NCBI GenBank assembly: GCA_028673005.1
Contig: CM054120.1
Span: forward strand, 59,456,057 to 59,520,056
DNA from: Tanypteryx hageni
Taxonomy: Eukaryota > Arthropoda > Insecta > Odonata > Petaluridae
Direction of reading: 5' to 3'
Length of the DNA: 64,000 bases
How positions within the stretch are numbered: the stretch's first letter is position 1; each line of letters opens with the position of its first letter. Both the position numbers and the translations under genes were made by a program. The notes under the pieces were generated by a model. It worked only from the letters and a program-made list of their open reading frames with translations. It searched no databases and had not been told where the DNA came from. Of the stretch, positions 45,401-58,300 are shown piece by piece.

Positions 45401-47577
45401 TTTCTCGCTCCTTTGTTGATAAATTATCAAATTGCTGAAATGCAAAGATAAATAGTTGTATGTAATTTTTCAGGTAATAATGCATAGTTTATAAAATGAG
45501 ATTATAATTCAAAATTAAATGTGGTTTGTTACGTTTTCAAGGTGAGTGGCAGAGAGGCTGCTTCGTATTATTCCTGCATTCTTATTCTATTGGATACGTT
45601 AATGTACGCCCCTAAAAGATTTTTGTGGCATATTTTTTTCAAAGATAGGATATTTTGTGAAAAAGACACCTTTTTATTAAAGTGAGAGATGTTTTGAGAG
45701 CACATTACCATGAAAACTCTATTGCTAATAGTCGAAGCCGACGCCAAATAAATATTAATTTAAGTATCTGGAAAAATTTATTCTGCTTTCCACAGTTGTA
45801 GAACAAGAGAATTATCAAGCTCGAATTAAGTCTGAAATCAAATTCGTAAAGCAACTGATGGCGCCTAATTTGTACCCTAAGTGTGAATATTTTTTATACC
45901 CTTTCTATGGCTATTGTTTGTCAGAGAAGCAAACAAATATAATGAATAAGTACATTTATGTAAACTTAACATTAAACTCAAAATGCCACATCATTTTCAA
46001 TGTAAATGCTAATTTATTTCGGATATATTTTTATGCTAACATACTTTTCTCGCAAAGTAAAATAATCCAGTACTCTATTTTTAATATGCATACCTCTAAT
46101 ATATTTCATAATACCGGCACGAATTTGTGACTCGGACGCATTTTAGCGGACTGTTAGAATATTTACATAACTGAATTAACACGCTAAAAATGAACGTGAA
46201 TTCGTTAAAATTGTTTCATTAGTAAAGGATTTAACCCGCGTCCAAGTTCCTGGAATTGAGTCACCGCAATACCGAAGTAATTTTGCTCCAGCTGCTCGTC
46301 ATCAACTTTCCAGTTATATCTCGAAATATATATTCACGATTCATTCAAACTGTTACAAAATTTCTGCCGATCGATCCAATACTGCCCAGAAAATATTTTC
46401 ATCCAAATAAAATTGTATCTTTTTGGTTTATTTCTCATATACAATTTCTCTTTTAACTACGCCAATTTTCTCTATTCAAATCGAGCGACACATTAAATGC
46501 TACGAATGAATTGCAACTGATTCACATTTGCGGTCAGAATAACGTAACTCATGAAAAACACTCACTGCACGTGTATCTTTCTAATCAATCACCCTCGATC
46601 AACAATAACCCTAAATAATTCAAGATTGGCACAAAGTGCTGAATGGGACACACAAATGTTTAACTACGAGGTTAACTGAGCAAAGCTATTCTCGAAAAAT
46701 GAAATCTAATTCTACGCATCCTATCTAGTATGATAATGAGAAGGTATCGCTAACAATTATCCAAAAGAAATAATTGACAAGGGTGAAAAGTTAATGCAAT
46801 AATTTCTAAAATTTAAAAAGCTTGTTTTGATGAATTATTTGAGAAAAGTGTTAAGCCCGGCGTCCGCGACCAGCCCTAATTTATCGCGGCTGCACTTACG
46901 GCTGAACAATTTTGTTATGTTCTCTGCAATGGCAGAAATGAAACCCTTTGAAACTTCAATCATGAAATTAAAGACAAGTTTCAAGTGCACAACTTCTCAC
47001 CATTTGCCAATGTTAAATGCTTGAAGAGATGATAAACTAATATGAAAGGTAAATAGGTTTCACCGGCTACTACGTCCACACAATATTGTTCGTAGTGATG
47101 GAAACGTGATAAACATTTGTGCCACTGACCGACAGAAACTATGAGTTCCTACCAAAGTAATTAAGTCATAAAAGCTTTAATTGAGGCAGTGAGGTTTAAA
47201 TATCGTTCACAAATAAAGATATACTCATAAATATAAATAACTGTCATGAAAGATAGATATTCTCGTAATTTATAATTATTATTTGATAAAATTTTACAAG
47301 ATGAAAACCATTCCTATAAAAATAACCTCTGAAGTAAACGCGACACAACTAGAAGTAAACTCATTCGACTTACAGGCAAAATTCTCATTCGGGGAAAAAT
47401 CGACAGACAGAATCGATATCAAGCAAAAAAGGCGCGCAGACTTCGAAATCGTCCGAAAAAAGCGTCCACGGCGGAAGCGAAGAAGAAACGCGGTCAAATG
47501 GGTGCGCATTTGGAGGCGAAAAAAACAGTAGGTCGGGGGAAGAGAAACAAACGAATTAAAATATTTTCTATACTCAC
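42455..47577. other. Long intergenic stretch or intron, no gene recognised
   Basis: 42800-43080 is open in three overlapping frames on two strands, none with a recognisable domain. A (CT)n run lies at about 44515-44545. If the exon at 47578-47742 is real, its downstream intron and later exons would lie here on the minus strand; I could not identify a second exon. Confidence 0.35.
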
Positions 47578-47742
47578 GATTTTATGGTTCAGATGCGCCA
47601 GTTCGCGTTCCGTCACCTTCCTCCGGTCCTGCTCCTGCTGCTGACGCTTGTATTGGTTATACTTGTAGAAGAGATACATTCCTGGAAGAGCCAATACGAC
47701 CAACGGTTTCATAAGCGCCGAAGTGTTCAGGCTTCGCGGCAT
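47578..47742 (-). CDS. Candidate first coding exon of a small single-pass membrane protein
   Basis: From the ATG at 47742-47740 the frame runs 55 codons to a consensus splice donor: the coding text ends in an isoleucine codon (ATC, phase 0), followed by GTGAGTATAG at 47577-47568. The peptide starts MPRSLNTSALMKPL, has a short hydrophobic segment (VVLALPGMYLFY, about residues 15-26) and then a strongly charged, Q/R/E-rich helix-like stretch (KYNQYKRQQQEQDRRKVTER, then ELAHLNHKI), as expected for a membrane-anchored coiled-coil micro-protein. No upstream in-frame ATG precedes the stop at 47868-47866. I do not recognise the family. Higher GC and Ala/Ser/Arg-rich upstream codons suggest a real 5' exon near a promoter. 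The function is unknown and the second exon was not found. Confidence 0.5.
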
Positions 47743-48589
47743 CGCTGATCGACGCCTTTGGTTTGATCCACCGGTGGCGGCCGACGGGCGCCTCGCCGCT
47801 GGCTCGCTGTTCTCCGCGCGGGAAGTCACGCTTAAAGAGTTATTTAGCTCACGGGAAGAAAAATCTCACCTTCCGTTTTCCTAGCCGAGAATGCGGTTGC
47901 CATTAGCCTGTGCGGCAGAAGCCTTTGAAGGCCGAATTATTTGCTTCTATGTTAGTAGTTAACGCTATGGCGCTCTTTACTTCTTGTTAGTTGGTTAGAA
48001 TGATCTTACCGTAAACTAACCTTTTATGTTTCGCTGTTAATACTTCTTCGTCGAATTCTTTGGTCAGAATCTCTTTCTTCTTAACTTTCAACTATCGTCA
48101 ATGGCGCAAATACTTGACACTTCGTCGACTGCTCCCTTTCACCTAATTGTTAGCTACTAAATACTTTCCACGAATATCGGTTAAAGGTTTCCCTTACAAA
48201 CACTTTCGACCGAAGGAATTTATACAGATTATTTGCCATATGGCACTTTTAATAGGTTATGTAGGACGCCTTCAAATCTACCGTTTCCTTTAAACGCGGA
48301 CTAGCTCAATTTCGACAGCTTGATCAAATCCAAGTAATATCTAAAGCTGCATCTTCTGTATATCCGAAATCCACAATGCACGGCACTATTTATTGACTAC
48401 GACCAACTCCCTACTTCGCTATTACATATGAATTTTAGACGGCAAGATAATTGCAGAACAATACTGCTAAAGCTGTCCTAATATAACTTACTACCGCGAC
48501 TAACCTTAAATGTTTCTAACTACACATTCTAACCGCTAAAGCCAACACCAACACCCCGTTGACTAACACGAGCCTACATGACCTAACTA
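47743..48589. other. Upstream of the candidate exon, possible 5' untranslated or promoter sequence
   Basis: GC-rich from 47743 to about 47830 (ggcggccgacgggcgcc near 47776), then AT-rich without features. Because the candidate exon is on the minus strand, this would be its 5' side. No TATA box or initiator can be assigned with confidence. Confidence 0.3.
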
Positions 48590-50380
48590 CGGTAAGTTAT
48601 GCTGTTGCCCTTGCTTATCTCGGCTACCCGGCAGGGAAGAGCCGAGGCAGTAGATCCTTCCTCGACAACTGTCTGAAAAGTTGTGTGCCTCTCGAATGCG
48701 AGTCCCTCTGCCTAATGCCTGCTCTAGTTGGCGTTTGAGAGTCCCGCACACCTCTACTGTCAGTCGACTAAGTGCGCTCGACCAGGTGACCCGCAGGAAG
48801 ATATGTAGGGGTTGAGGAGGGTGGAGTTGCGAGAGAGTCTGGGGAGGGGGCAAGCAGGATGCTCGGCAAATCAAATGAGAGGATGAAAAATGGGAGCGGG
48901 GAGAACAAACCGGGCGAGGGAGGGGGGAGAAAACGGTGCGAAGTAAATGTTTTTACTGCGCTCGTGAAACGGACTAGGTGGCGTAAGAAGTGCAAGGAGG
49001 AGGAGGGTAAAAAATAAATAAAACTCCGGAAGTCTTCAATTTCGACGAACCTAAAATGGTCAATAGACCCTATTCGACCGGACCTCCGACAACTTCCCCC
49101 GCCGATATTTTAAGAGTTACTTCGTTCCCGCGTACACGTCACGAACGCGGAAAAAAATAACCTTACGCACTGTTACTCCTCCAGTCCTTGTATGGAGAGA
49201 GAAAGAGAGAGAGGAAGAACACGTGGTCACAGCGGGCCGGCTTTTCTCCTCCTCCTTTTCCCCCCGGTCGGAGGCTCTGCCGAAACAAGGCACCGGAGAC
49301 ACCGAAGGCACCGCTATGTAGTTGCTGGTGGTCTGGGGCACGAGGACCTCCCTCTCTACCCTTCCCACACGCCAGGGTATTATGACACCAGATTTCCCAC
49401 ATCTCCTCACACTCTCTCCCTCCTTCACGCACCCTCCCTCCTTCACACACCCTCCCATCTCTCACTCACTCCAACCCGGAAAAAAACCCTCCCTTCCCTC
49501 AGATCTCTCCCGCCCCTTCCTTCCTTCCTCCTTGGCGGCGGGTGGGGGTAGATGAACCACCCTCTCCCTTGGACTACCCTCGGCCGTCTGCCTTCCTCCC
49601 TACCTTCTACGGCCTTCCCTGCCTCCCTCTCTCATCCTCTCTCCCCCTCACCTCATCATCTCGACAGGTTCCACCCCCCACATCGTAACTCTCTCCAACC
49701 CCTCCATCGCTATGGCTCCTCTCTCCCTCCTCCTTTCCCCTTCGTCACCCCCTCTCTTCCTGCCTTCCACTCAGACCCTTCTCCGACCTCTCGGAGGGCC
49801 TCTGGCAACGAGCCGCAGAAGGCGCGTCGATCGCCTCCGCGAAAAGGAGACGGAGAGTAAGAGAAGGAACGGAGAGAGAGAGACTGAGAAGAGGGGGTGG
49901 GTATAGTTAACTGAAGGAAGGTGGGGGTGTACTCGTGGCGCAGGAGCACGGGGTACCAGGCGGTGTCACACGTGTATGCATGGCCTACGGTGGCTCTAGA
50001 TCGATAGGGTGGGAGGAAACGAGGCTCTCCACGCGGAGCAGCGGGAAGAAGTATTATTTTATTTTGATTTATTTTTTTTTTCGAAAAATATTTTTTTATC
50101 GGCGAGGACCGTAGTGCTCCAAAATCGCTAGATGTAAAATCGTTGCATGTAAAGGGTTTGAACGTTAGGCGTGTTGGCAGAGAGATAGAGGGAGGATGAG
50201 CGAGGCACGACAATGCGTGTCGGAATTGGGGAGCGGAGGGACAGGACACGATAGAAGAATTCGAGGGGGTGTGTGCATGGTTGTGTACAGAGTGGAAAGT
50301 ATTGGGTGGAAGGAATGATGAAGGGATGGGATTACTTGGTTGTTGAGGATTTAACAAGCGCGAGAAATCGTGCACGTGCG
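48590..50380. other. GC-rich, strand-asymmetric island
   Basis: Markedly more GC-rich than the surroundings. 48780-49010 and 49850-50340 are purine-rich on the plus strand, and 49380-49790 is strongly C/T-rich (ccctccttcacacaccctcc and similar). Long frames in it (for example 221 codons at 49710-50375, minus) are low-complexity Pro/Ser-rich and not convincing. It may be a regulatory or promoter-proximal island, or an expanded pyrimidine/purine tract. Confidence 0.4.
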
Positions 50381-53300
50381 AGCACCCTATTAATTCGTTC
50401 CCGATATTCGGTGCGAGGGAGTAAGGAACGATGGTTTGTCATTTGATCTCGACAAACATTTCTAGTTTTCGTCTCGAATTGCTATTTATCCTCGCTAATT
50501 GCGGAAAAATTTGTCATCCCATCCGTATGCGAACTAAAGTTGTAATGAGGTTAGAAACGCGACCGTATTCTTGGTAAATATCGAGAATGACCTACTTACT
50601 CCATTTTTAAATTAAAAGGTGGAGAGATAATTCTATTCCGATAAAAATATTTTCATACTGATTTTAACCTAAATCGGAAAAAAGTCTACGTAATACATAG
50701 TATGAGTCGAACGCGCAAAATTCCAGTGTAGGAAATGAGTTAATTTTTTAATTTTTGTATTCATACATTCGGATGGAATTTTCTATCATGCTGATCATAT
50801 TATTAACGTTGATCTAAATTTTAAAATTAAATGTTCAACTGCGTCAAAATTCTTGATGACTGCTATGTACTAAATCTGTTCTTGAACCATCACCATGAAT
50901 TTAACAAATTTTCTGTAATTAATATGGATAATTTGACTTAGGGCAAATGAAATTTTGTAATTTACTAATTAGTACTTCCTTGTATCATTAAAATGTAAGT
51001 AATATTGACTTTATAATATATAGAAGTCGTGGGGTTTTTAAAAACCTAAATTGAAATCCATTTTTGCAAAAATTATTATTTTCAAATAAAATATTTAAAA
51101 AACTTGCAATAACTGAAATCATACAGAGAGCTCATCATCCGTAAAATTATCTACTATACTAATAGCGTTCTTTAAGTGCTGCTAGATGACTATATCATAT
51201 TATGTCTTAAATTTTCAGCATGACTCTACTTGTTTGAAGTGATATCATCACATCTAAATGCATTCTCCAAATCATACATCAACATCATTTATTTTTTTCA
51301 TGATTTCTCTGATTTCAATTCAGAGAAATTTAACTGCATTCCTGTGTTGCTTAAATTTATAAAGGAATTCTTTATCAAATGTTTAAAAAATGCAGCTAAG
51401 AAGACTGAAATGATTTGCCGATATTAATATAAATGCAGAATTGGGAGGGTAATTATTCGTTGCTCCATTTGAGCAACAACAAATAGCTAATAGATCACTG
51501 CCCGTGGTTATTATTAATAAATTTGTTACTCATTCTAAGGGACAAGTAAGAATAATGAAAAATATAGTCTCTCAAACAGATTATAAAAATATCAATAAAT
51601 TCAAGGCGAGAATTATTTTACTTGCAAGCCATTAATATTTTGCTTCTTATATACGAAAAATTAATTTTACTACCTTTCCATAGTTATATTTGTTTGATTT
51701 TGAGTTATCGAAGTAACATCAAGCGTACAATAGAATATCTAAAGCCTCTCGCTGCTGTGCGACAATCTGCTGCCCGTACAGAGGCGACTCCAGTGGCGAG
51801 AAAATCAAACGCTCTAGCGCCTGCTTTTCCAAATAATATCCTTAAATATTTACAAGGTTGAAGATAAAATGTAAAGATAAATTAAGTATATTAGGTACTA
51901 CTTCAATATGTGGGCTCTGAATAATTAATTTGAGTGATTTATATCATATAATATCATTTAAACCAATTGTTTCATGAATACAATAATATTTTTCAGAAGT
52001 TTCTCCTAATATTTTCTTTCCACTATAGCACATTCTATGAGAAACAACCCCGAAAGTATGTAACACTAAATTTTGCACTAACGGGCTTCTGGGTACCACA
52101 GCTTTAGGAAACCAAGTTTCTCTTCTCCCTTTCTATCCGGCTATTCATTGCACTACCTCTTAGATACCCATTGCGCGTAGGAAGAGGTGAATCAGCTGGG
52201 AACATACTAATTCTTTAGGAAAGCACAAACTGGACCGAATTCAGTCCCCAATTCTGACAGATTCCACGATGGTACTTCTTATATTGAGTTACCTCTGAAG
52301 AGAATTACCCCAAAGTCCCTGAAATTAAAAAATCGCCATGATTCTGAAATTAGTATCTACACAAGCAAATCCCTTTCAACGCCCGTCATACGTTCCTGAG
52401 GAACTTTCGTTAAAGGAAAATTCGTTAAAGGATGGCGATTTTCCCACTTAATCTCATATTAACAGCCAAGATGCGTTCCAGCCAAAAGATTCTTCATTTT
52501 TTTCATTTTCATTAATACTTTTTAGCTGTCAAAAATTGTTCAACAAGGCACCTAAAATATCGGATCAATGAGACAACTGAAATGTGAAATATCTTCAAGG
52601 ATGAAATTAAATTCTTAAAAAAGTTTTCGATTTCCAATCCGTGCGGGCAATCTGAAATCCAGGAGAACTAATGTGTTCTAAAAATATTTTAATATTTAAT
52701 TAATTGAAAGCTTTTAAACTCTTACTCGCAGCAAGATTAAAAGAGAAAGCATTCGTGAAAGTAGGTAATGATTTGCGTTTTTCTAAACCTGAACCATGAT
52801 TTATGCCGCAATATACCTTGATTTGATTCATACAAAGGTAGAGTAATTATAACAAAAATTCTCAAGAGATCGTTTTAATGAATATGTTAACTAAAGGTTA
52901 CCCTTTCAAAATTTATTCTTCACAAAACTCATCGTATAAATCAATTTAAATATTATGTTAAACCAAAGGATTTTATTAATAAAGTCAGAGAAATGTCATT
53001 AATAAAAATTTTAATATGGAGAAACACGGGACATATTCAATTGAAAATGTATGCTTAGATTTCATGGTAATCACTTTACATTTAAAAATAGCTGTCGGTG
53101 AAAAAATTTAGCTGAATAAATGAGCACGAACTCCATGGTCCTGTGAGCACAAAAGTGTTCGTATTCGTTAGGTGTTATTTTTGTTAACTACGTATTTTGC
53201 ATAAGATAAAGCGATTTCCGCCACTCTAATAATCCACCACCGATAAATAAATTTTGATAGAACAGAACGCTCTGGTTGATATTGCAAATGGCATTTACAT

Positions 53301-54127
53301 GAAGAGGGAAACGGCAGAACACAGGAGCCTATTTCCGGTTATGTGCATAATCATGACCATTCAATATAAGGCGAGATGTTGAGATTTGTAGTTAGGCAAA
53401 CCCCAGTCCAACTTTTCCTCTTTTTCCACACAGAAATAATTTCTGACGAAATAGACCACGTCTCTTCGAAAGAGAATGTAGAATGAATGGAGGAATTTAT
53501 GATTTTCATTTAAAAAACTGTCTTTACTTCTAAAGAAGTGTTTCCGTTATTCACGCTAAATAAGGACAAAAATAAAATGTATCGTTTTCTCAGTACCAAT
53601 GTATTAAAACTGTTTTGTGATAACATCGTAGTTTATTACGTGTCCCTTTTAAAATAAACATGCGCCTAACCTAAAAATTGAATTTATATTCTGAATATTT
53701 ACACGCAACGTGTGTAAAAAAATCTTACTCAAATAGCAAATAAAATTGTTCCTCGAGTATCGTAAACAGCAAAAAAATGAGATGAAAAATTGAAATATAA
53801 GTATCCTGAATAGAATTTACATATAACTAAGAGTAAATTAATGCTTAAGTTTACTTTTCAACCACTATCGACTGTTTCTCGTTACATCGTTCGTTGAAAA
53901 ACCTCCGGAAGATAACAAGTGCCGTTGGGTTATCTTTCCTGGCATAATCCGATCTGATAATTCTAATATACGGTTTATCTTTCCCATTATTTACTCTTAT
54001 TTCTATCTATGCTACTTATGTCTTGACGTTCGATCTATAATTTTGTTTTTTTATTGATGACCTAATTCTTCCCTTTTTATAAATTTAGGTTTATAACTCT
54101 CCTGTCGACAGAAAGTAATTATAACTA
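50381..54127. other. Long AT-rich intergenic stretch, no gene recognised
   Basis: Only short open frames; no RNA gene, bounded repeat or transposon domain was recognised. Confidence 0.4.
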
Positions 54128-55330
54128 CAGTGCACTCTCGATTATCCCGCAGGGGAGGGGGTTACACGGATAATCCGAATCATATACTTTATTGTCATAA
54201 GCATAAACATTTTCTAAAATTTATTGACTATATTCATACATATTGTTTACGTATATAATCTGTGATTTTTGTTTGTTTCCGAGAAACCCTAATATATTTC
54301 CTAATGCCATTTCGAATTTTCCTAACAGCTATAGTATTATTATATTCAAAATCCCACTGACTCATGTACTCTAACAAAGTGTCAGCACAGTTTAGTGCTG
54401 TGCTGTGAATGGTGCGCTTAATAATTTCTTCATCTTCTTTCTCAAAAATTTTCTTTGTCTTCCTCCTCTGGTAGTTTCGTAGTAGCAGTAACGATATCTT
54501 CATTACTCATAAATTTAAATCCTTGTTCACGCGAATCACTTTGCAGCCACTCGTCAAGGTTTTCTTTGCCGACATTTTCAAAACCTTTTTAATTTTTTTA
54601 CTATATTGATTATCTCAGACATTTCGCTTGTCCTTCTTTCGTTAGAAGAGAACATTCCTTCTTATCCCAATGCTTCATGAAATTTTTTGATTTTATGTTA
54701 CGCATTGGACCAGAGACGGGTATTCCTTCCGTTCGTTTTTGGTTGAACCACTGAAGGAGGGCGAAATCTAATTCTTTATAAGATGACCTTTTCATGCTCT
54801 TTCGTTTGGAAGGACCAGCACCGCTATCACAGTCTCTTGCAAATTCCTCCAACTTCTTTTTGCTTTTGTTTATGTCGCGAACAGTTTGAACACCAATGTA
54901 ATATTCTTCCGCAAGCTTTGCTTCTGATCCCCCCTTTCAAATTTTTCAATTAACTGAAGCTTTTGTTTTATAGTGAGCACAACTTTCTTTTGTTTTTCAG
55001 CCATTTTTCTGGGGGGCGCCTCAAAATTATAAATTTCGTCGCAATTAATAATAATTGATAATTAATAATAATTAATAATTATTATTAATTCATAATTAAT
55101 TAATTATTATGTCATTGATTTGTTATATACCTTATAGTATGTATAAGAAATTACGGCTGGACGCGCGAGCGAGAAACACACCGACCGCTGCCTTAGCTAG
55201 GCACAGACTGAGGATCGTGCGTTGTCTCCCAACTCCACCCCCTACTGTACACTGTAAAAAAGAATAAAAAATCATGCACGGCTAATCCACAAACCGGATA
55301 ATCCGCACATGGATAGTCGAGAATACACTG
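54128..55330 (-). mobile_element. Internally deleted Tigger (pogo) DNA transposon, TA-flanked
   Basis: The left end CAGTGCACTCTCGATTATCC and the right end (reverse complement CAGTGTATTCTCGACTATCC) agree at 17 of 20 bases, with TA just outside at 54126-54127 and 55331-55332. Subterminal ggataatccg motifs occur near both ends. The interior holds the first and last parts of a pogo-type transposase on the minus strand; at 1203 bp it is about half of what a full Tigger would need. Confidence 0.92.
54234..55004 (-). pseudogene. Tigger transposase, N- and C-terminal parts only
   Basis: The start is MAEKQKKVVLTIKQKLQLIE (ATG at 55004-55002), a pogo helix-turn-helix opening. A one-base shift in a G-run then moves the frame to SEAKLAEEYYIGVQTVRDIN and EEFARDCDSGAGPSKRKSMK (CENP-B type DNA-binding region), then YKELDFALLQWFNQKRTEGI and PVSGPM. 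After 54610 the catalytic DDE region is missing. The text resumes (54503-54234) with a C-terminal piece containing NCADTLLEYMSQWDFEYNNT, AVRKIRNGIRK and TKITDYIRKQYV, matching the family's C-D-T-L-L-x-Y-M and I-T-D-Y ending. The large central deletion plus the frameshift make it non-functional. Confidence 0.92.
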
Positions 55331-55332
55331 TA

Positions 55333-58300
55333 TTTATATCCTTGTGAAATAAATGGATGTGTAGTCTATTGCAGCTTTAATTCTTAGGAAGAATAAGAAG
55401 ATTATTTCCGGTCTTTTCTTCATTTTTAGTATAATATAAATGCTAGAAATAACTTGCCCAGCCATAGAACCGTTCTTTAATCGAATATTGTCATTGCGGT
55501 CACTTGTCATTCATTTTCGATTGAGAAATTTTATTTACCCATTGTTTGGACGTCCACTCCATTAACGAAATATAGTTTTTTTAGATTTACCTTCAGTCTG
55601 TACTTCGATAGCGGAGGTTGAGACGTAAGTAATGAAAATGTTGCTTGCGATGAAATTTCAGTTCAATAAGGTAAGCAAAAACACCTAAATCATTCAAAAT
55701 AATTTGTTACCATCAAGTAGGTGCTATTATTTTCAATGATAGTTATGGTATCCTTTACCGTCCTCAGAAATATATGGAAAGCAATTATATGAAGCTCGTG
55801 CATCAATAGTGCAATTTATTTCGGTATTTAATTTCGTAATTAAAAACGTGCAATTATGAAAGCGATTAAATTTCCCGTAAAGTCAGCCGATCAGAAATCA
55901 CCTCGGTTTAATTAATGTTGAATAAGCTACAGGAATATGTACCTACCGTAGGCGGCTCCAAACGTATTAAATAACTGCTATAATTGGTGTGGTACCTACA
56001 TAAAATCTCAATCGAACAATTATAACCTTATTGGATTTCATAAAATATTTCAAACTTAAAGGTGTAAAACTAATTTTTGTTTAATTTTAAGCAATTTTCG
56101 GAGCGATTAATTCAAATTTAAACTACAAACCTTTTATTGATTTGTGAATTTATATTACAATTTTTCTCGTCTACCGTTTAATCAATGGAACCATTGGTTT
56201 CTCTTATTACTCCATTTGATTCTTTCTGCCCACCTTCCCATTTGTTTAAATATTTTCTTAAAAATATTTATCAATAATGTCCTTGCCCTTCTACCTTAAT
56301 ATTTCCCCACCTTGTCAATAATCACCACACTGTCTTTAAGCAACAACTTCTCTCTAATTCAATCTTTCATTTACTCTCTCCCCTTTTCTTAAATTTTAAC
56401 GTTATAACGTTCAAAAACAACGTCTTAACTTTTCTACGTTAATATTTCCACGACTCGCCGATAGTTTTAAACACCAAAACAAACGTCTTTAACCAACTAC
56501 TCCGTTCTAATTCACCTATTCCATCCTCTCTCACTCTCCTCTGCCCTCACCATTTACTCCTCCCAGTTCCTCCACAACCTCCCACGCCTTCTTCACGTTT
56601 ATCCGTCTTGCCACAAACGCTCCCTCCCCCCCAAACCCCTCCCTTACCCTCACATCTCTCTCTTTCCCCTCCTATCCCCACATCCTGCATCTGCTCTTAT
56701 TCCCTTCTCTCCCGCTGCATTTCCTTCATCTCTTCACCTCCCTCCTCTCCTCCGGTTCGCCCTAACCGCCTCTCTCCTTTTTCCATTCTCTTCCACAGCT
56801 CCTCTTTCGGCCCACTCCTCCCCCCCCCGCCTCTCCTTTCCTCCCTACTTCTGCCTTCCTTCCCTCGCCCTCTCTTTCAGTCTCGCCATCCTTACAGCCA
56901 GGCTCGTGGCCCGACCACCCACTAGGTCACGCAAGAGGGGAGTAGGGTAGGCAAGCCAACTAGGCGTGTTAGCTGAAGCAGTCGCGAGAGGACCAACGCT
57001 ATACACATCATCATCGGCACGTTGCCTTAGTCTCTGGGGACTTTTCACTGGGTCGGAAAGAAATCCCACGAGCGCACTCCGTAATGGGTCGGGGGACGGA
57101 GGCGGATGGGGTGAGTCGGGGTGGAGGGGTTAACGCGAGCTCACTCTTAATTACGGCATTAAGAGTGAGATGAAGAGGGGAAGGAAAGAGGGGGTTGGAG
57201 TGGAGGGGAGGGTAGAATGAGGAGCCTCGCTTCCCCAATGGTGACCTCTCGGTCGAGAGGGGTGATGTACGACACCTCGCTCCTCACGCCCACAGAGAAC
57301 TCGACGAGTCATGTGTCCGCTACAGGATCTTTAGCATGGCGACCGGAGCACCTTTTTGAAAATCCTCGGAATGGAAGATGAGAAAAAAAAGAGACTCGAG
57401 TGCCCCGTTAAGAATGGCACGCGTGTGTCATTTATTTCTTTTTCGTCATAAAAATGCGACTTCCTGTGTTTTATTCGAGAGATAAAAAGGGGTAGGTCCT
57501 TAAAAAGTCGCGAGTTTTTGAGCTGCAAGTAATTGTTCGTGTGCCTTAAATTTAACCCTACGCTAAAGTCCATTGTGTAGGGGTATTTTTACCATTTTCT
57601 CGCTTTCTTTCTTATTTCTAGGTTTTCCTTAATACGCTTTAAAACTTTGAAACAGTAATTAGATTCGCAGTTCTGGTTTTAAAATAACTAACTTACTGGA
57701 AATGAAGGTCGAAAAAACTTAAATTACGACTTTTTAGTTGCTATAACCGAGATTTTTTGCCATTGACTGTGTTTGTCATATATTTTATCGCACGTTTTCT
57801 TTCTAATTGTCGCACAGGACGATTACTGAATAGATGTTTAGTAAGTATCCATATACGCTCCGAAGCATACTCTTTTCCTCTCGTTTCGGAGGAATATAAT
57901 TACATCATTACCCAATCCTCGACTCTGGAATGGGCAATTAATGAGATGACACGTTATTAGCGTGAATAAAATGCCTTGCGGGCTTTAAATTCGAACAGCT
58001 ACCCTAGCATTGATGTTTTCTTAGTACGAAATCACTTTAACTGAAGTTTTTCTGTGACACTCAAAATTCGCTTGGCTATGCAACAATTACATAGAGCAGC
58101 AACAACTTGAACTTTAGTCTAAATACCCAATGTTTTTATTAGTTCTTTTGCATATAGCTAGATTCATTAGTAAAAGATAAAATTATGATGATATGAAAAA
58201 TTCAGGCATATGGCAGTTTTACTGTTGCCCTTTGTCTTAGTAAATCATATTTCACATGCTCGAATACCTAAGACAATTGAGACGCGCACGCAAAGGCACA

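Noticed and set aside
49710..50375. 221-codon minus-strand open frame
   Set aside because: Low-complexity Pro/Ser-rich translation of a pyrimidine/purine tract; no recognisable domain and overlapping frames on the other strand.
56608..56925. 105-codon Pro/Ser-rich frame
   Set aside because: Translation of a C/T-rich tract with no evidence of selection or splice sites.
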